Shown: positions 23,357 through 34,156 of the stretch, one piece after another
Numbering within the stretch: position 1 is the first letter of the stretch
Layout of the letters: every line of letters begins with the position of its first letter
Assembly (NCBI GenBank): GCA_013180625.2
Contig: SNVD02001095.1
Location: forward strand, 62,001-126,000
Source of the DNA: Boswellia sacra
Taxonomy: Eukaryota > Streptophyta > Magnoliopsida > Sapindales > Burseraceae
Length of the DNA: 64,000 nt
Reading direction: 5' to 3'
The notes under the pieces: model-generated
What the model was told of the DNA's origin: nothing
What the model saw: the letters and a program-made list of their open reading frames with translations, nothing else
Database searches by the model: none
Program-made: the position numbers and the translations under genes

Positions 23357-24229
23357 TCACATCAATGTACTTAGTACGTTCATGATATATTTGATCTTTG
23401 TTAGATGCATAGCACTTTGACTATCACAAAAAACAGTCATAGACTTTTGTGCCACTCCAAGTTCAGCTACCAAACCCATTAACCACAATGCTTCCTTTAT
23501 AGCTTCAGTTATAGCTATATATTCAGACTCTGTAGTTGATAAAGTAAGAATGGATTGCAATTGAGCTTTCCAACTAATACAACCTCTATCAAATATGAAC
23601 ATGTAGCCCGTTTGAGACCTCCTTTTATCAAGATCCCTTGCATAATTCGTATCAACAAAGCCCTCCAAAATTGTTCCTTCTTGATCCATTCGATCAAACA
23701 TCAATCCTCTACTGCTTGATCCTTTGAAGTATCTCAGCAACCATTTTATTGCTTTCCAATGAACCTTACTCGGATTCGCCATAAACCTGCTAACAACTGA
23801 CACAGCATGTGCAATATCTGGATGAGTGCACACCATCAAGTACATGACACTCCCAATTGCATTCGCATATGGAATCCTATCTATTTGAAGTTTCTCCTCA
23901 TCTATCTTGGGATACTGATTAAATAAAGCCTAAAATGCGCTGCCAATGGTACACTAATATCCTTTGCACCACCCATGTTAAACCGATGCAAGACTTTTTC
24001 AAGATAGTTCTTCTAAGACAAGAAAAGTGTACCTTTGTCTCTATCTCTGTGAATGTCCATCCCCAATATCTTCTTAGCCTGTCCCAAGTCCTTCATATCC
24101 AACTCAGTTTACAACAACTCCTTCAAGTCTTGAACTTTTGAGATTGCCTTACTGGCTATGAGCATATCATTAACATAAAAGAGCAAATAGATCATATCCA
24201 GACATGTAGCCCTCTATAGTAAACACAAC
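23357..24229 (-). pseudogene. Copia reverse transcriptase C-terminal part and RNase H remnant
   Basis: The 23357-23845 frame shows the Copia features YLMVCTHPDIAHAVSVVSRF, W-AIKWLLRYFKG, then RNase H motifs (VDTNYARDLDKRRSQTGY, LSTTESEYIAITEA, FCDSQSAMHLT). The first RNase H Asp block reads DTNYA in place of the usual DSDYA. Between 23850 and 24229 the RT palm continues, with MLMICS-type remnants of YVDDMLIA, broken by stops and shifts. The hAT lies directly upstream at 24230. Confidence 0.85.
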
Positions 24230-24255
24230 TAGGGTTGGCAATTTTGGGTTAGGGG

Positions 24256-24933
24256 TAGGGATGGTAAAATCCGAATGCGGGTGTGGATTTGGCATTTCCG
24301 CACCCGCACCAGATTAAAAAACTCTTTTCCGGTCCTCGTAAAATCCCCGATTTTTTTGGTTTTTTACGAGTGCGGGTAATTACGGGTTTTGGAATGCAAC
24401 ACCCACAATAGGAAAAAAATCCTTGGACTTTCCCCGCTTTTATTTTTTTTTTAAATTTTTCAGGCCTTGAAATTGTACAAATAATATAATGTTGCTAAAA
24501 AGACTTAAGTGCGCATTGGCAGCAGTGATGAAGCCCCTTATGGGGTGTGTTGTGACCCAGGTTCGAGTCATAAATTTGTTGGAAATGTTAGTTTTAATTA
24601 ATATACAAATAAATTCATTAATTAAAGTTGTTTGTAATCATTAAAGCAAAAAAGCCATGCGGTCCAATGGTATATGGTTGAAAGGCAACCTCCAGGTTTT
24701 GGGTTCAAGCCTTGCATGTGACATATTTTTAACTACAAATGGATTGGACTGTCTGGGTGTAAGTCAGGGACCAGGTTTCCTCAACAATACTACCCCCGCA
24801 CCGCACTCGGGCTTGTGTGCACTTAAAGCCCCCACCCCTGAGCTTGATCACCGAAAATCCGGGGTTTTTCTAGGCCGGGCCATGTGGGTAAAATGTGGGT
24901 ACCCCAGCCAACCGAGGAAAAATGCTATCCTTA
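24256..24933. mobile_element. Small non-autonomous hAT nested in the larger hAT
   Basis: It begins TAGGGATGGTAAAATCC and ends, read inward, TAAGGATAGCATTTTTCC. The flanks GTTAGGGG (24248-24255) and GTTGGGGG (24934-24941) match in 7 of 8 positions. Length is 678 bp with no transposase. Its ends carry CCGCACCCGCACC-like GC-rich subterminal motifs. It holds two tRNA-like segments (separate entry). Because its left terminus resembles the right terminus of the host hAT, a mis-assignment of which end pairs with which is possible, but the two sets of target duplications argue for nesting. Confidence 0.65.
24505..24725 (+). other. Two tRNA-like A-box/B-box segments in the nested hAT
   Basis: Segment one (about 24515-24572) has TGGCAGCAGTGATG followed by GGTTCGAGTC. 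Segment two (about 24655-24715) has CGGTCCAATGGTATATGG followed by GGGTTCAAGCC. Spacings resemble the internal Pol III promoter of a tRNA, yet neither folds into a full cloverleaf by eye. They may be decayed tRNA-derived (SINE-like) insertions. Not called as tRNA genes. Confidence 0.4.
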
Positions 24934-24941
24934 GTTGGGGG

Positions 24942-27440
24942 GTTGGGGTAGGGGAAGGAGAGGGGAGGCGGTAGGTCTGGGGCAGCAAGTACCCCGCCCC
25001 ACCCACCCCCTCCCCCACCCCCCATCCCATGTAACATTCACCTTTTTGCAAATAACTCCATTCTCAATTTTTCATCATATCATATACAACTATAGCCATT
25101 TTTCAACAATCATAAAGACAATATATCTTGAAACTAAAATCATACATAGACACAATAACCAAAATAACAACTGAAAAACCATCATTCCATTGAAAATCTA
25201 AAATTACCAAGCAAACGATAATTCAACAGATAATACCAAGTTACCAACAAACAAAATCGACAAGTACATGAATACAACAATAATAAACACTTCAAGTAAA
25301 CACACTCACAATAATAAAAGCATACCAATACCAACATAGTAACAAGTAAATAATAAATAATGCCAACACTTCAATAAAACCAAACCAACAAGTTGATAAT
25401 ACACTATGAACGGAGCTTTCATCATGCTAGAACGTTTGCGACCACGACACTGTGTCAAAGCCTCTTCGAGACTTAAGGGAACACAAACAAGCTATGTACA
25501 TGTCTGGAGAATAGAGTCGCCACCTAATTCTTTAATTGGGAATCAATGGGAGCAATCAAATCCCTCGCTTCAAGACCTAAACTACCATCATCCCTTCAGA
25601 GATGAGTTCAGAAAGTTAGATACGAGTCACTTGACCCGCCTGAATCAAGATCCGGCCTTCACTAGGGAATACCAAATAGGAATAGCTCGTCTTGTTACTT
25701 AGTTCGCTTAAGTGGTTAATTTTATGCCCACATTCCATTTTTATCTTTTTTTAAGACATGTGAGGTGATTATTTAATCAATAGAGATTATATAAATATCC
25801 ATAGAAAGAGGAAGGAGAATAGAGTTATATTTTTGTCAAACATGAGCGAAGGGGAAAGGGAAGGGGATTACATCGCTTTTATTCTTTAATAAAATAAATT
25901 TTAAAATGTACATTCCTTTTATAAATTCGACATATAAAGTACATATGATTCATTTGAGACTCAATAGAGGATGAATTCCTCACCATCATATGTGAGTCTA
26001 TTCAACTTTTATTGAACCTTTACATTCACTAATTTAAGCACGCATTCTAGGCAATAGTCCCTCATCATCAATGTGAGTCCACCATCACTTTGTGGCATCA
26101 TTCATCCATACTTCTAACATATTCATAATATATTTGTACATTCATACATCAAACAAAGCCATAATTTAAGATCATGGTACTTCGACTTATATTCAATAAT
26201 TCTATCATGGAAATTACTATTGTAGCATAATTCAATATTAATTCTTGGCAATTCTAGCCTAATCCAAGCAATCAACTTCAATCATAACTATTCTAGCCCA
26301 AGCAAGATATCCAAGGACAAAATGGTAATTCTTGCCTGTTCTATGCTATTTTCTAGAATATATTAAAGCAAATATAAATTCTGCTATCATGTTTCTAATC
26401 ATGTACTCCTAAGCATGTTTCTAAGCATTCGCAAAGAAAGTAAATTTTACATACATGTTTCTAAATAAAGAAAAGTGAGCGGACTTACCTCGACACGTTT
26501 ATCCATCCTGCAAAACAAATGAAATATTAAGCAATTCATAAAATCCTAGCATACTTCTATACATCAAAATAAATCCTAATCATGCTTATTCTAAACCTAC
26601 TTTATCCCAAACATGCCTAATTCTAAGCATAGAAATAAAAAGAAGAAATCGGAGGAAGTAGAGAATTCTGCTTCAGGACATACCCTTTCTGGGTTTAGAA
26701 TAATATAAAATGCCTGACAAATATTGAATTAGAAAAGACTTCTCGAATTCTCAAGCGTGTCTTCAAGAGGGAGAAGAGAGGATTTCTAGATGTCCCTTCA
26801 AAGTGTACCTAAGGTGTGCTTATATAGACTTTTCTTGGAGTGAAAAAGTGATAAAAAACCAATGTGGAATTCATATGAATAGTAACATGTGAACATTAAT
26901 GCGTAAATAGTAATATGTGAACAACGCATTACTGTTTGGCCCTTCCTATCTTAGAATTTTGCAATGTAGTTGCTTTCTACCTTTGCTTGTTCAATCGCAC
27001 CTAACTTTTCAAGTTGAACTCCGATTCACAATCCGTAAATTTCTAAGAAAACTAGACATCCGTAAATTCATAACGATATATGACTCATCATCAAATTCCT
27101 CTTGGATTAATTTTTGTGATTTTTTAAATTCACATGTCAATTTTTAAGACCTTTCATCAATTCCTTCTCACCTTTCCTTTCTTGGCTTTCAATGGCATTT
27201 TAGTCATTTTTATTTCTCGACATTCATCTTCATTTCATCATCGAAACTAAAAATTTCAATGTCTGTACACACAAGATCAACTTCCTACATCTAACACTCC
27301 AATGAAACATCCTCACAAAGATGTCATTGAACTTCCTCATTCATCATCCAGTGTTTCCCCTCCAACCATCTCTTCTTGAGAAATTATACCTAGAAACGTA
27401 ATAATCAAATTAATAACTAAATAAGGAAACTAAATAAAAG
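24942..27440. other. Non-coding repeat-like DNA inside the hAT, possibly a decayed LTR fragment
   Basis: Read on the minus strand, a TATA-like CTATATAAGC at about 26820 is followed by a leader-like stretch, and further on by GGTGGCGACTCTATTCTCC near 25515-25535. That wording I associate with 3' regions of large plant Gypsy elements. The plus-strand frame at 25406-25702 is the complement of this stretch and probably not a gene. I found no matching LTR pair or target duplication, so borders are unknown. Confidence 0.3.
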
Positions 27441-27449
27441 TAATAATAA

Positions 27450-29595
27450 TCAATAAAATAAACTTAATATATTAAAACTTATACCTCGCGTTTTTAGCCA
27501 TAACCAATTTTGGGTACACATTAATGCCTCCAATGTGTCAGGAATATGTCTAGTACGATGTAGACTCAAAACTCTACCACTTTTGCTAAAAGTAGATTCA
27601 AATAGAATCGTGGATACTGGGATAGCCAAAACATCTCCAGCAATAGTGGACAATATAGAAAACTTACTTTTATTCATCTTCCACCAAAGCAAAACATCAA
27701 TGTCAAGACCACTAACTAGATGATCCTCCAAATAAATATCTAGCTCAGACTTCTTTTGCAATCCCATATTAGTACTTTTTTTAAATTTTTCATATTCAAT
27801 ATCAAACTCACTTGATGCACTGTCTCCTATAACACCTCCTGTATCTAGTAAATTTGCAACAAATTCCCTTTGCTCATTACCCTAACCTAATCTACATTAA
27901 TAATCTATATTGATAATCTATCACCAAGTCTCAAAGAGTATGTACGCCTTCAATATGCTCAAAAGAATCATGTCTATAAATCTTCTTGTGTACAAACTCC
28001 ACCATTACCATTTACACCTAGGATCCAAAACCACAGCCACAGCTAACACTCCATCGATAACATTCCAATATTTTTCAAACTTTTCTATCATTGCATTAGC
28101 TATTTCCTGAATCTTTTTAGAGAGAGACATAAGCCAAGAGCTCAAAGATAATCTTAACTTACCAATTTTTGGAAAAACTTGTTTGCTGTGGGATAATTTG
28201 TTCCAAAAAATATTTCAGTCAACCTATAGAACTTTTCCCAAATGATCACACACAAGTTTTGTTGTTGACTACTCCTCTTCCTTAGGTAAATCTATATATT
28301 GACTATCACGCTTCTTCAAACAAACAAACACATCTTTACAGACTAAAGTTGTACTCAAAATCTTATAAGCAGAGTTCCACCTAGTTTTACAATCAAGAGA
28401 CAATGTTTTATTAAATGTCACTTTCAAGTGACGTGCCGTCTCCTCAAACTTTTCAATTCTCTTAGTTGTAGATGTCCAAAAAGCAACACTATCCCTAACC
28501 TTCTCAATGTCGTTTCGAATCACTTCTAACCCATCTTTAACTATCAGGTTCAATATATGAGCACAACACCGCATGTGAAAAAGTTTCCCACCCAACATCA
28601 AATGCTTATCACCCAATTTATCAAGTACTTGTTTTATCATAGCATCATTGATAGAACAATTATCTATAGTTAAAGTAGATAATTTTCTTTCCAAATTCCA
28701 ATCATACAAGTAATCAACCAATACCATTCTAAGACATTCTGTCGTACGTGGGGCTGGCACATATACGAACCTAACAATTATCAACATAAAATTATGAGAA
28801 ACTATATTTAATTAAAAAAATTAATAAAATAAGATAAGATTGCAACTTTGAACATACCTTAAAATCAGATTACGAAGTTTCCATGAATTACCAATGAAAT
28901 GGGCTGTTATAACCATATATCATTTTTTTGGTTGCTAGAAGCCCACATGTTAGTTGTTACAGCTATCCTTCCTTGTATGTTTTCCAATAATTCCATTGTC
29001 TTCTCTTTCTCACTTTCAAACAACTTGAATATTTCATTCGCCAATGTGTTTCTACTTATGGTACCAAACAAAGGTTGGACATAATTCATCATTTCCCTAA
29101 AGCCCTCATACTTAACAAACTACAATGGAAGTTCATGCAAAACAACAATTTTTGCAACTAGAGCCCTATAAACATCTTTGTCAAAAGCATCTTTATCATG
29201 ACATTCCAAGTTTGTAAGAGTTTCATCACTTTGTTTTTGGAATTTCAAAATGCTTTGTTCCATGGTTAGTTGATTAGCTCGACGACATCTTTTCAAATGC
29301 TTATTTAAATGGGAGGTGCCATCCGAAGCCTTAGCAACTAATTTTGTGCCACAATGGTTACAACGTGTTTTTGGTACTCCATCAATAACTAACTTTGTAA
29401 AATGTTGCCAAACTTGTGTGTGGTCCTAAATTTTTTACTATGTTGAGACAATTCATCATCATCTTCTTCTAGCCCTTCTAGCCCTGTCTTACTAGTGGAT
29501 ATAGCAACATCTTTAGAATCTTTATCAATGTTTAAATCACCACTATGATTTAGGGTATTTGACATCCCCACTTCTTGTTGTGATTGTGAAGACAT
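27450..29595 (-). pseudogene. hAT transposase pseudogene (BED finger, RNase H-like core, dimerisation domain)
   Basis: Starts with an acidic, Ser-rich N-terminus (ATG at 29595). A BED-type zinc finger follows at about 29300-29430, with W-HF, then RCNHCGTKLVAK and HLNKHLKRC. The catalytic RNase H-like core includes TLTIDNCSINDAMI and FHMRCCAHILNLIVKDGL (28269-28787). The C-terminal hAT dimerisation block at 27450-27767 includes WWKMNKSKFSILSTIAGDVL, PVSTILFESTFS and SGRVLSLHRTRH. An intron with GTATGT and TTGTTAG boundaries fits at about 28773-28859. Damage: frameshifts near 29425 and 28910, a stop near 29120 and stops around 28180-28268, so no functional enzyme is made. This is the standard architecture of plant RICESLEEPER-like hAT transposases. 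Confidence 0.85.
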
Positions 29596-31767
29596 TGTTT
29601 ACCTAAAAAAATCACAAAAATATGCAAAATTAAGATATAATTAAGGAAGAAAAACAACAAGTTTCAAAATTAAATAAGGTATAGCTTAATTAATTAACAA
29701 GAAGAAGACTACATACATAGCACATATATCACTATAATAAACTATATGTATAATATAAGAATAAAATTAATTACAAATAAATAATTTTATATTAAACTAT
29801 ACATATAATATCATTTTTGTGTGTAGGCAATAAACAAACAAATGAACATATAATATACAATCATATAAAATCCCCTCATAGAAAAGAAAAAAAATACAAA
29901 AATAAATTCCAATATATTATGTCAATGTCTTTAGATATACTAACATCTCATGCATAAAAATTTTTTACATCACTTAATTCTAAAAGTTCAGGTTTTGAGT
30001 TAACTAATTGTCTCATAAGATTTATTACCATGTTTCAAATATTCTCTAGCATTTTTTAACAAATCGATAGAAAAAAAATACAAATATTAAAAGAGGAATA
30101 TTAATGATAATTATAAGCTGATAGTTTTGAGTCTAAGTGACCTACCTACTTCTCACTTGTCCTTCGTTTAAATTCTTAGGTCAATTTTGGGCTATCAAAT
30201 TAAATCTATTTTGCCAAATTACAGCAATTTTGTCCTCAACCTCAAGCATTAGGGCGAATAAAACAAATTATAAATAAATAAAAAAGAAGAGGAGAAACGT
30301 GAAAGAGATAAATAAATATTCTTTGCTAAATAAATTATACATAACAGTTGCTCGGTTATTGTTGCATGACATTTGGGAAATCAAAAAATAATGACCAAAT
30401 TTCAAAATTGGGATAAATAAACATTAGCCCTCTCTTACTAGTGGACATTTGGTGGATTCATTACATATCATATTTTATAACTATATATATATACCTCCAG
30501 AGTTATTATGAAATGACTAGCTAATTAACCGAAGAGTAATGACCAAATTTCAAAGTATTTGAATTCAGTGATGTTAGGTTGACTTGAATTAGGTTTTGCT
30601 TGAAAAATTGGCCCATAATTTATAACGGTAAATTATGGCATTGACTGGCTAATTAGACAAGGAAGAATAATTATGACCAAATAGCAAAGTATTTGAATTC
30701 AGCCATGTTAGGCTGACATGAGCTATGCCTTTAATTGCAATTTATTATACAACCCGGCCAATCACATTGACATAAGCTTAAAAGTCAGCATCAATTTACA
30801 ATGACTATGAGAACACACATTTATTTTAGAGAGAAGTTAAATATCCCTTTATCAACACTTAATTTATGCATTATTTGGGTACGAGAATGACCAAGCATAT
30901 CAAATTACTACATATCAATAACAAATTATAATTGGTCAATAAAATAATTTTAGCTTAATCATCTTTTGAAGTTTTTCATTCTGATTACTCAGTAACATAA
31001 TTTGAAATCATATAAAATTTATCTTGGGTTTGCAAGGATAAATTATTTGAGGTAATTATGAAGTCTTAAAAGAAGCAATTACAAATAACTTACAATTTTT
31101 TTTGTAACAAACTCACAAAATTATTAAAAACAAATCCAGTTCAAACTTCAAACATGCTTGTGCAATGAGAACTAACCCAAGATAGAAAGAGAGTGCGACA
31201 GTGTGATCCAAAGGCAAGTTAGTTGGCCGTGAAAGAGAAGGAGGCCTTTGGAGTTGCGAAGGCAAGTTGGCCAAGAGAGAGGAGGCTGGACCGCTGGCGC
31301 AACCGCGGAGGTGCTACGACGTTGGAGATGTGAAGGCGACTTGGCTGACGACTGGCAAAGGTGGACGAGTGATGATGGTGGAGATGGTGGAGAGTGAGAC
31401 AGTGACTATTAGAGATTTTAGCAAGTAGAAGACGGTTTAGGAGATTTGGGAACATTATTTTCTTTATATGGTTTAGTGATATCTCACAATATCTTATTGT
31501 ATTAAAATTTATCACAATCACCCCCTAAAAATTATTTCTAAGTCTAAATATTTTATTTTTTCATATAAACCCTTATACTGCACGGGGTGCGGCGAGTCAA
31601 ACAAGGCTAGGGGCTAGACTCGGACCCGAACCTAGACCTGCCCTGGACGAGGTAGCACATTTGAAGGCCCAAACCCACCCTTAAATTCAAAATAAATGGT
31701 CAAGACCCGACCCTAAAGTACGCGTCACAACGGGGCTCCGAGTCGGTGGGTCATTTTACCATCCTTA
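29596..31767. other. 5' non-coding region and right end of the hAT
   Basis: AT-rich DNA with no gene except short frames without features. The last 200 bp are GC-rich (GGGTGCGGCGAGTC, then GACCCGACCC motifs), the expected subterminal repeats of a hAT element. Confidence 0.5.
30515..30722. repeat. Two imperfect direct copies, offset about 128 bp
   Basis: GACTAGCTAATTA to TTCAGTGATGTTAGGTTGAC is repeated as GACTGGCTAATTA to TTCAGCCATGTTAGGCTGAC, with AAGTATTTGAATTCAG perfectly shared. Within the hAT 5' region. Confidence 0.75.
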
Positions 31768-31775
31768 AACATAAC

Positions 31776-32960
31776 TATCATAAGAACTCCTAAAGAAATG
31801 TTACCTACAATGAATGTATTAAACCGAAGATACCGCTGCCTAGGACTTTGCTTCAAACCATACAATGATTTTTTCAACAAGCAAACATAGTGTTCTTTAC
31901 TTGGAAGTTCAAATCCCTCAGGTTGGCTCATGTAGATCTTCTCTTCTAACTCACCATGCAAGAATGCAATTTTGACATCCATCAGCTCAAATTTAAGATC
32001 AAAACATGCTACAAGTGATAAAAGAACCATTATCGATGTGTCTTTCACCACTGTAGAAAAGATCTCATTGTAATCAATCCCCTCATGTTGTATAAAACCC
32101 TTAGCCACTAACCTAGCCTTGTATCTAGGCTTCTCACCTAACAACCCTTCCTTGCGTTTGTATATCCATTTACAACCAACAATCGTTTGCTTTTCAGAGT
32201 TCTCTACAATCTCTCATGTCTTATTATTCTTCTTCAAAGAATTAATTTCCTTTAACATTGCCTCTTTCCACTAGATGGACTCATCACAACTCACGACCTC
32301 AAGGTATGTACGTGGCTCATTCTCATCAATCACATCAGTTGTATTTGAAGTATAAGCCACTAAGTCAGAGCACCCATACCTTTTTGGAGGTCTAATCTGC
32401 TTCCTTTCTCTATCCCTTGCCAGTCTATAATCTGGTTATGGTAGTTGTTACTGCTCAGCCTTAGGTGCATCCTCAATCACTTGCTAACAAACAACGCTTA
32501 CAGGCTTCACCTCAAAACAAATAGTTTATGACTTTGAACCAGTCACCTCTGATTTATCTGTCCCAAAAACTCTATCATGTTACGCAATTAATCCCGAAAT
32601 CTCATCTTTATTAAAGACGACATCTCTGCTAATGATTGGTTTTGACACTCCCTGAGCTGTGTACCACAATCTATAACCCTTTGTACCTTTGGGTTAGTCA
32701 ACAAAGATATATTTCAATGCTCTAGGATCTAACTTCCCATCATTCACGCGTGCATATGCTGCATAGTCAAACACGCTTAAGTTGTAATAGCTCACTAGTC
32801 TACGAAACCACACCTCCTTAGGTGTTTTACAATCAATAGTTGTAGAAGGACTTCTATTAACTAAATAAGTTGTCATACTCACAGCTTTTACCCAGAACTC
32901 TTTTTTCAATCCTGCATTAAAGAGCATGCACCTGACTCTCTCCACCAAAGTCCTATTCAT
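31776..32960 (-). pseudogene. Copia integrase C-terminal part and reverse transcriptase N-terminal part, remnant
   Basis: At 32694-32960 the end of the integrase core is readable (MNRTLVERVRCMLFNAGLKK, then TTYLVNRSPST). At 31776-32144 the RT fingers follow (KARLVAKGFIQHEGIDYNE, then IAFLHGELEEKIYMSQPEGF and KSLYGLKQSPRQ). Between them lies the usual variable linker, with several stops. The family's V[DN]VKTAFLHG block reads MDVKIAFLHG. The reading stops at the hAT's right target duplication and resumes at 24229. Confidence 0.85.
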
Positions 32961-33460
32961 TTTCTCAGCTAAGCCATTTTGTTAGGGGGTTTGCCTAACT
33001 GTTTTATGCCTTATAATCCCAGGATCTTTACAATAAGAATCAAACTCATGACTACAAAACTTAAGCCCATTATCTTTCCTAAGTTTCTTTACCCTTTTAC
33101 CAATATGAGTTTCTATAAGCTTTTTCCACTATCTAAATTTTTTCAAAAGCTTCATTCTTATGTTTCAACAAAGATTGTCATATACAAAGATTCGAGTTTT
33201 AGCCAAACTTTTGTCGTAGTATCCTCTCCATCAATTTGTCACAGAATGTTATCTACCAGGTAAAGTATAAGAGTGCTATAAGCTATCTTCATGATCTTAT
33301 ATTTCTCCTCCTCAGGTAGATCTTCCTTTAAGGCAGTTTTTCCTTAAAGAACCTTCACACACTTCTGCTACACAAGAATCGCCCTCATCTTCTTCTTCCA
33401 AAGACCAAAGTCACCCTTGCCATCCAACTTCTCTATTTCAAACTTGGTTTTAGGTATTAT
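32961..33460 (-). pseudogene. Copia gag start fused by deletion to mid-integrase
   Basis: On the minus strand, after the primer site, the gag signature FEIEKLDGKGDFGLWKKKM and RAILV-QKC is readable with stops (about 33330-33450), followed by decayed gag up to about 33190. It then passes directly into integrase-like remnants equivalent to DNG-EFCS and TPQQNG (about 32990-33080). The gag zinc knuckle, protease and first integrase Asp region are missing, so a deletion of roughly 1.5 kb is inferred from the family's usual length. Confidence 0.7.
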
Positions 33461-33515
33461 TTCTCACTTGAGAATTTCACGAATAGGTTATATGTGAAGC
33501 TAAGCCTAAACCAAG

Positions 33516-33528
33516 GCTTTGATACAAG
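33516..33528 (-). promoter_or_regulatory. Decayed primer-binding site of the old Copia element
   Basis: Read on the minus strand TTGTATCAAAGCC stands a few bases after the 5' LTR, where Copia elements have TGGTATCAGAGC complementary to initiator tRNA-Met. Two substitutions separate it from the working form seen in the two younger elements here. Confidence 0.6.
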
Positions 33529-33530
33529 AT

Positions 33531-34151
33531 TGTTGTGACAGACCATAGATCTAGCCAACCAATTCCACCCAAGAGCCATAAAATATCAATCACAATAGAG
33601 ATAACAATCCACAACAAACAAACAAACAAGTAAAGAAAAAAATAAAAAAGAGATAACACCAAGATTTAAATGGTTCGGCCAATTAAGTTTACGTCCACTG
33701 GGAAGACTGCAGAAGAATTTTTACTTTGAAGAAAACAAGATTCAAAGCTTACAATACTCTCTCTCACTAAGAAACACTCTTTTCTTAGTCCTCACGTTTT
33801 CCTAAAAACCCTAGAAGAGAATATTAAGAAGTCTCACTCAAAATACAAAAGACAGCTTTTAAATAGTGTCTATATGACATACAGTAACCGACATTTGTGC
33901 AGTGGTGCAATGTCCCTTATGCAAGAGCGCAAGGTTTCTACTTGGAGCTAGAGCGTCCTATCCTCGTCATTGTGCCACAGCACAACAAATCTTGCACAAG
34001 AGCGCCAATGTTGCGCAAGAGTGCAACTCACGTTGCACAAGAGGGCAACATCTCTGCCAATGTTGCGCAGAAACACAACATATCTTGCACATGAGCTCGA
34101 GCCCCCAAGTCTAACTCCAAATTTACTACGATTTGAGAGTCAACACTAACA
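33531..34151 (-). repeat. 5' LTR of the old Copia element
   Basis: 621 bp, TG...CA, clearly homologous to 22525-23133 but with many transitions and a few indels, consistent with long methylation-driven decay. Contains repeated TTGCGCAAGAGTGCAAC-like motifs near 33990-34090. Confidence 0.85.
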
Positions 34152-34156
34152 AATAG

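Larger units (their letters stand above)
24230..31767 (-). mobile_element. hAT (Ac-type) transposon inserted in Copia reverse transcriptase
   Basis: Left terminus TAGGGTTGGCAATTTTGGG and right terminus, read inward, TAAGGATGGTAAAATGACCC are imperfect inverted repeats. The flanks AACACAAC (24222-24229) and AACATAAC (31768-31775) give an 8-bp duplication with one mismatch. Both flanks continue the same interrupted Copia RT reading. The element encodes, on the minus strand, a decayed BED-type transposase (27450-29595) and has GC-rich subterminal regions. A smaller hAT sits near its left end, and 24.9-27.4 kb probably holds further inserted repeat DNA. Confidence 0.82.
22525..34151 (-). mobile_element. 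Old, internally deleted Copia LTR retrotransposon (minus strand), split by a hAT
   Basis: Two related LTRs (22525-23133 and 33531-34151) start TGTTGTG and end near ACTAMCA. They are flanked by AATAA and AATAG, a 5-bp duplication with one change. Next to the right LTR lies a decayed primer site, and next to the left LTR a purine tract. Coding remnants run right to left: gag start, integrase, reverse transcriptase, RNase H. The order integrase before RT defines Copia. The LTRs differ at many sites, mostly transitions, so the insertion is old. The gag C-terminus, protease and first part of integrase are deleted. A 7.5-kb hAT transposon occupies 24230-31767. The element inserted at the 3' end of the membrane-gene copy at 34-35.6 kb. 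Confidence 0.85.

Noticed and set aside
24505..24725. tRNA genes
   Set aside because: The box motifs are present, but acceptor and anticodon stems do not form. Noted as tRNA-like only.
24657..25174. Overlapping frames on both strands in GC-rich DNA
   Set aside because: They are subterminal repeat DNA of the hAT elements, rich in Gly/Pro low-complexity codons, with no domain.
25406..25702. 98-codon plus-strand frame starting MNGAFIMLERLRPRHC
   Set aside because: It is antisense to text resembling the 3' region of large Gypsy elements. No gene structure and no family found.
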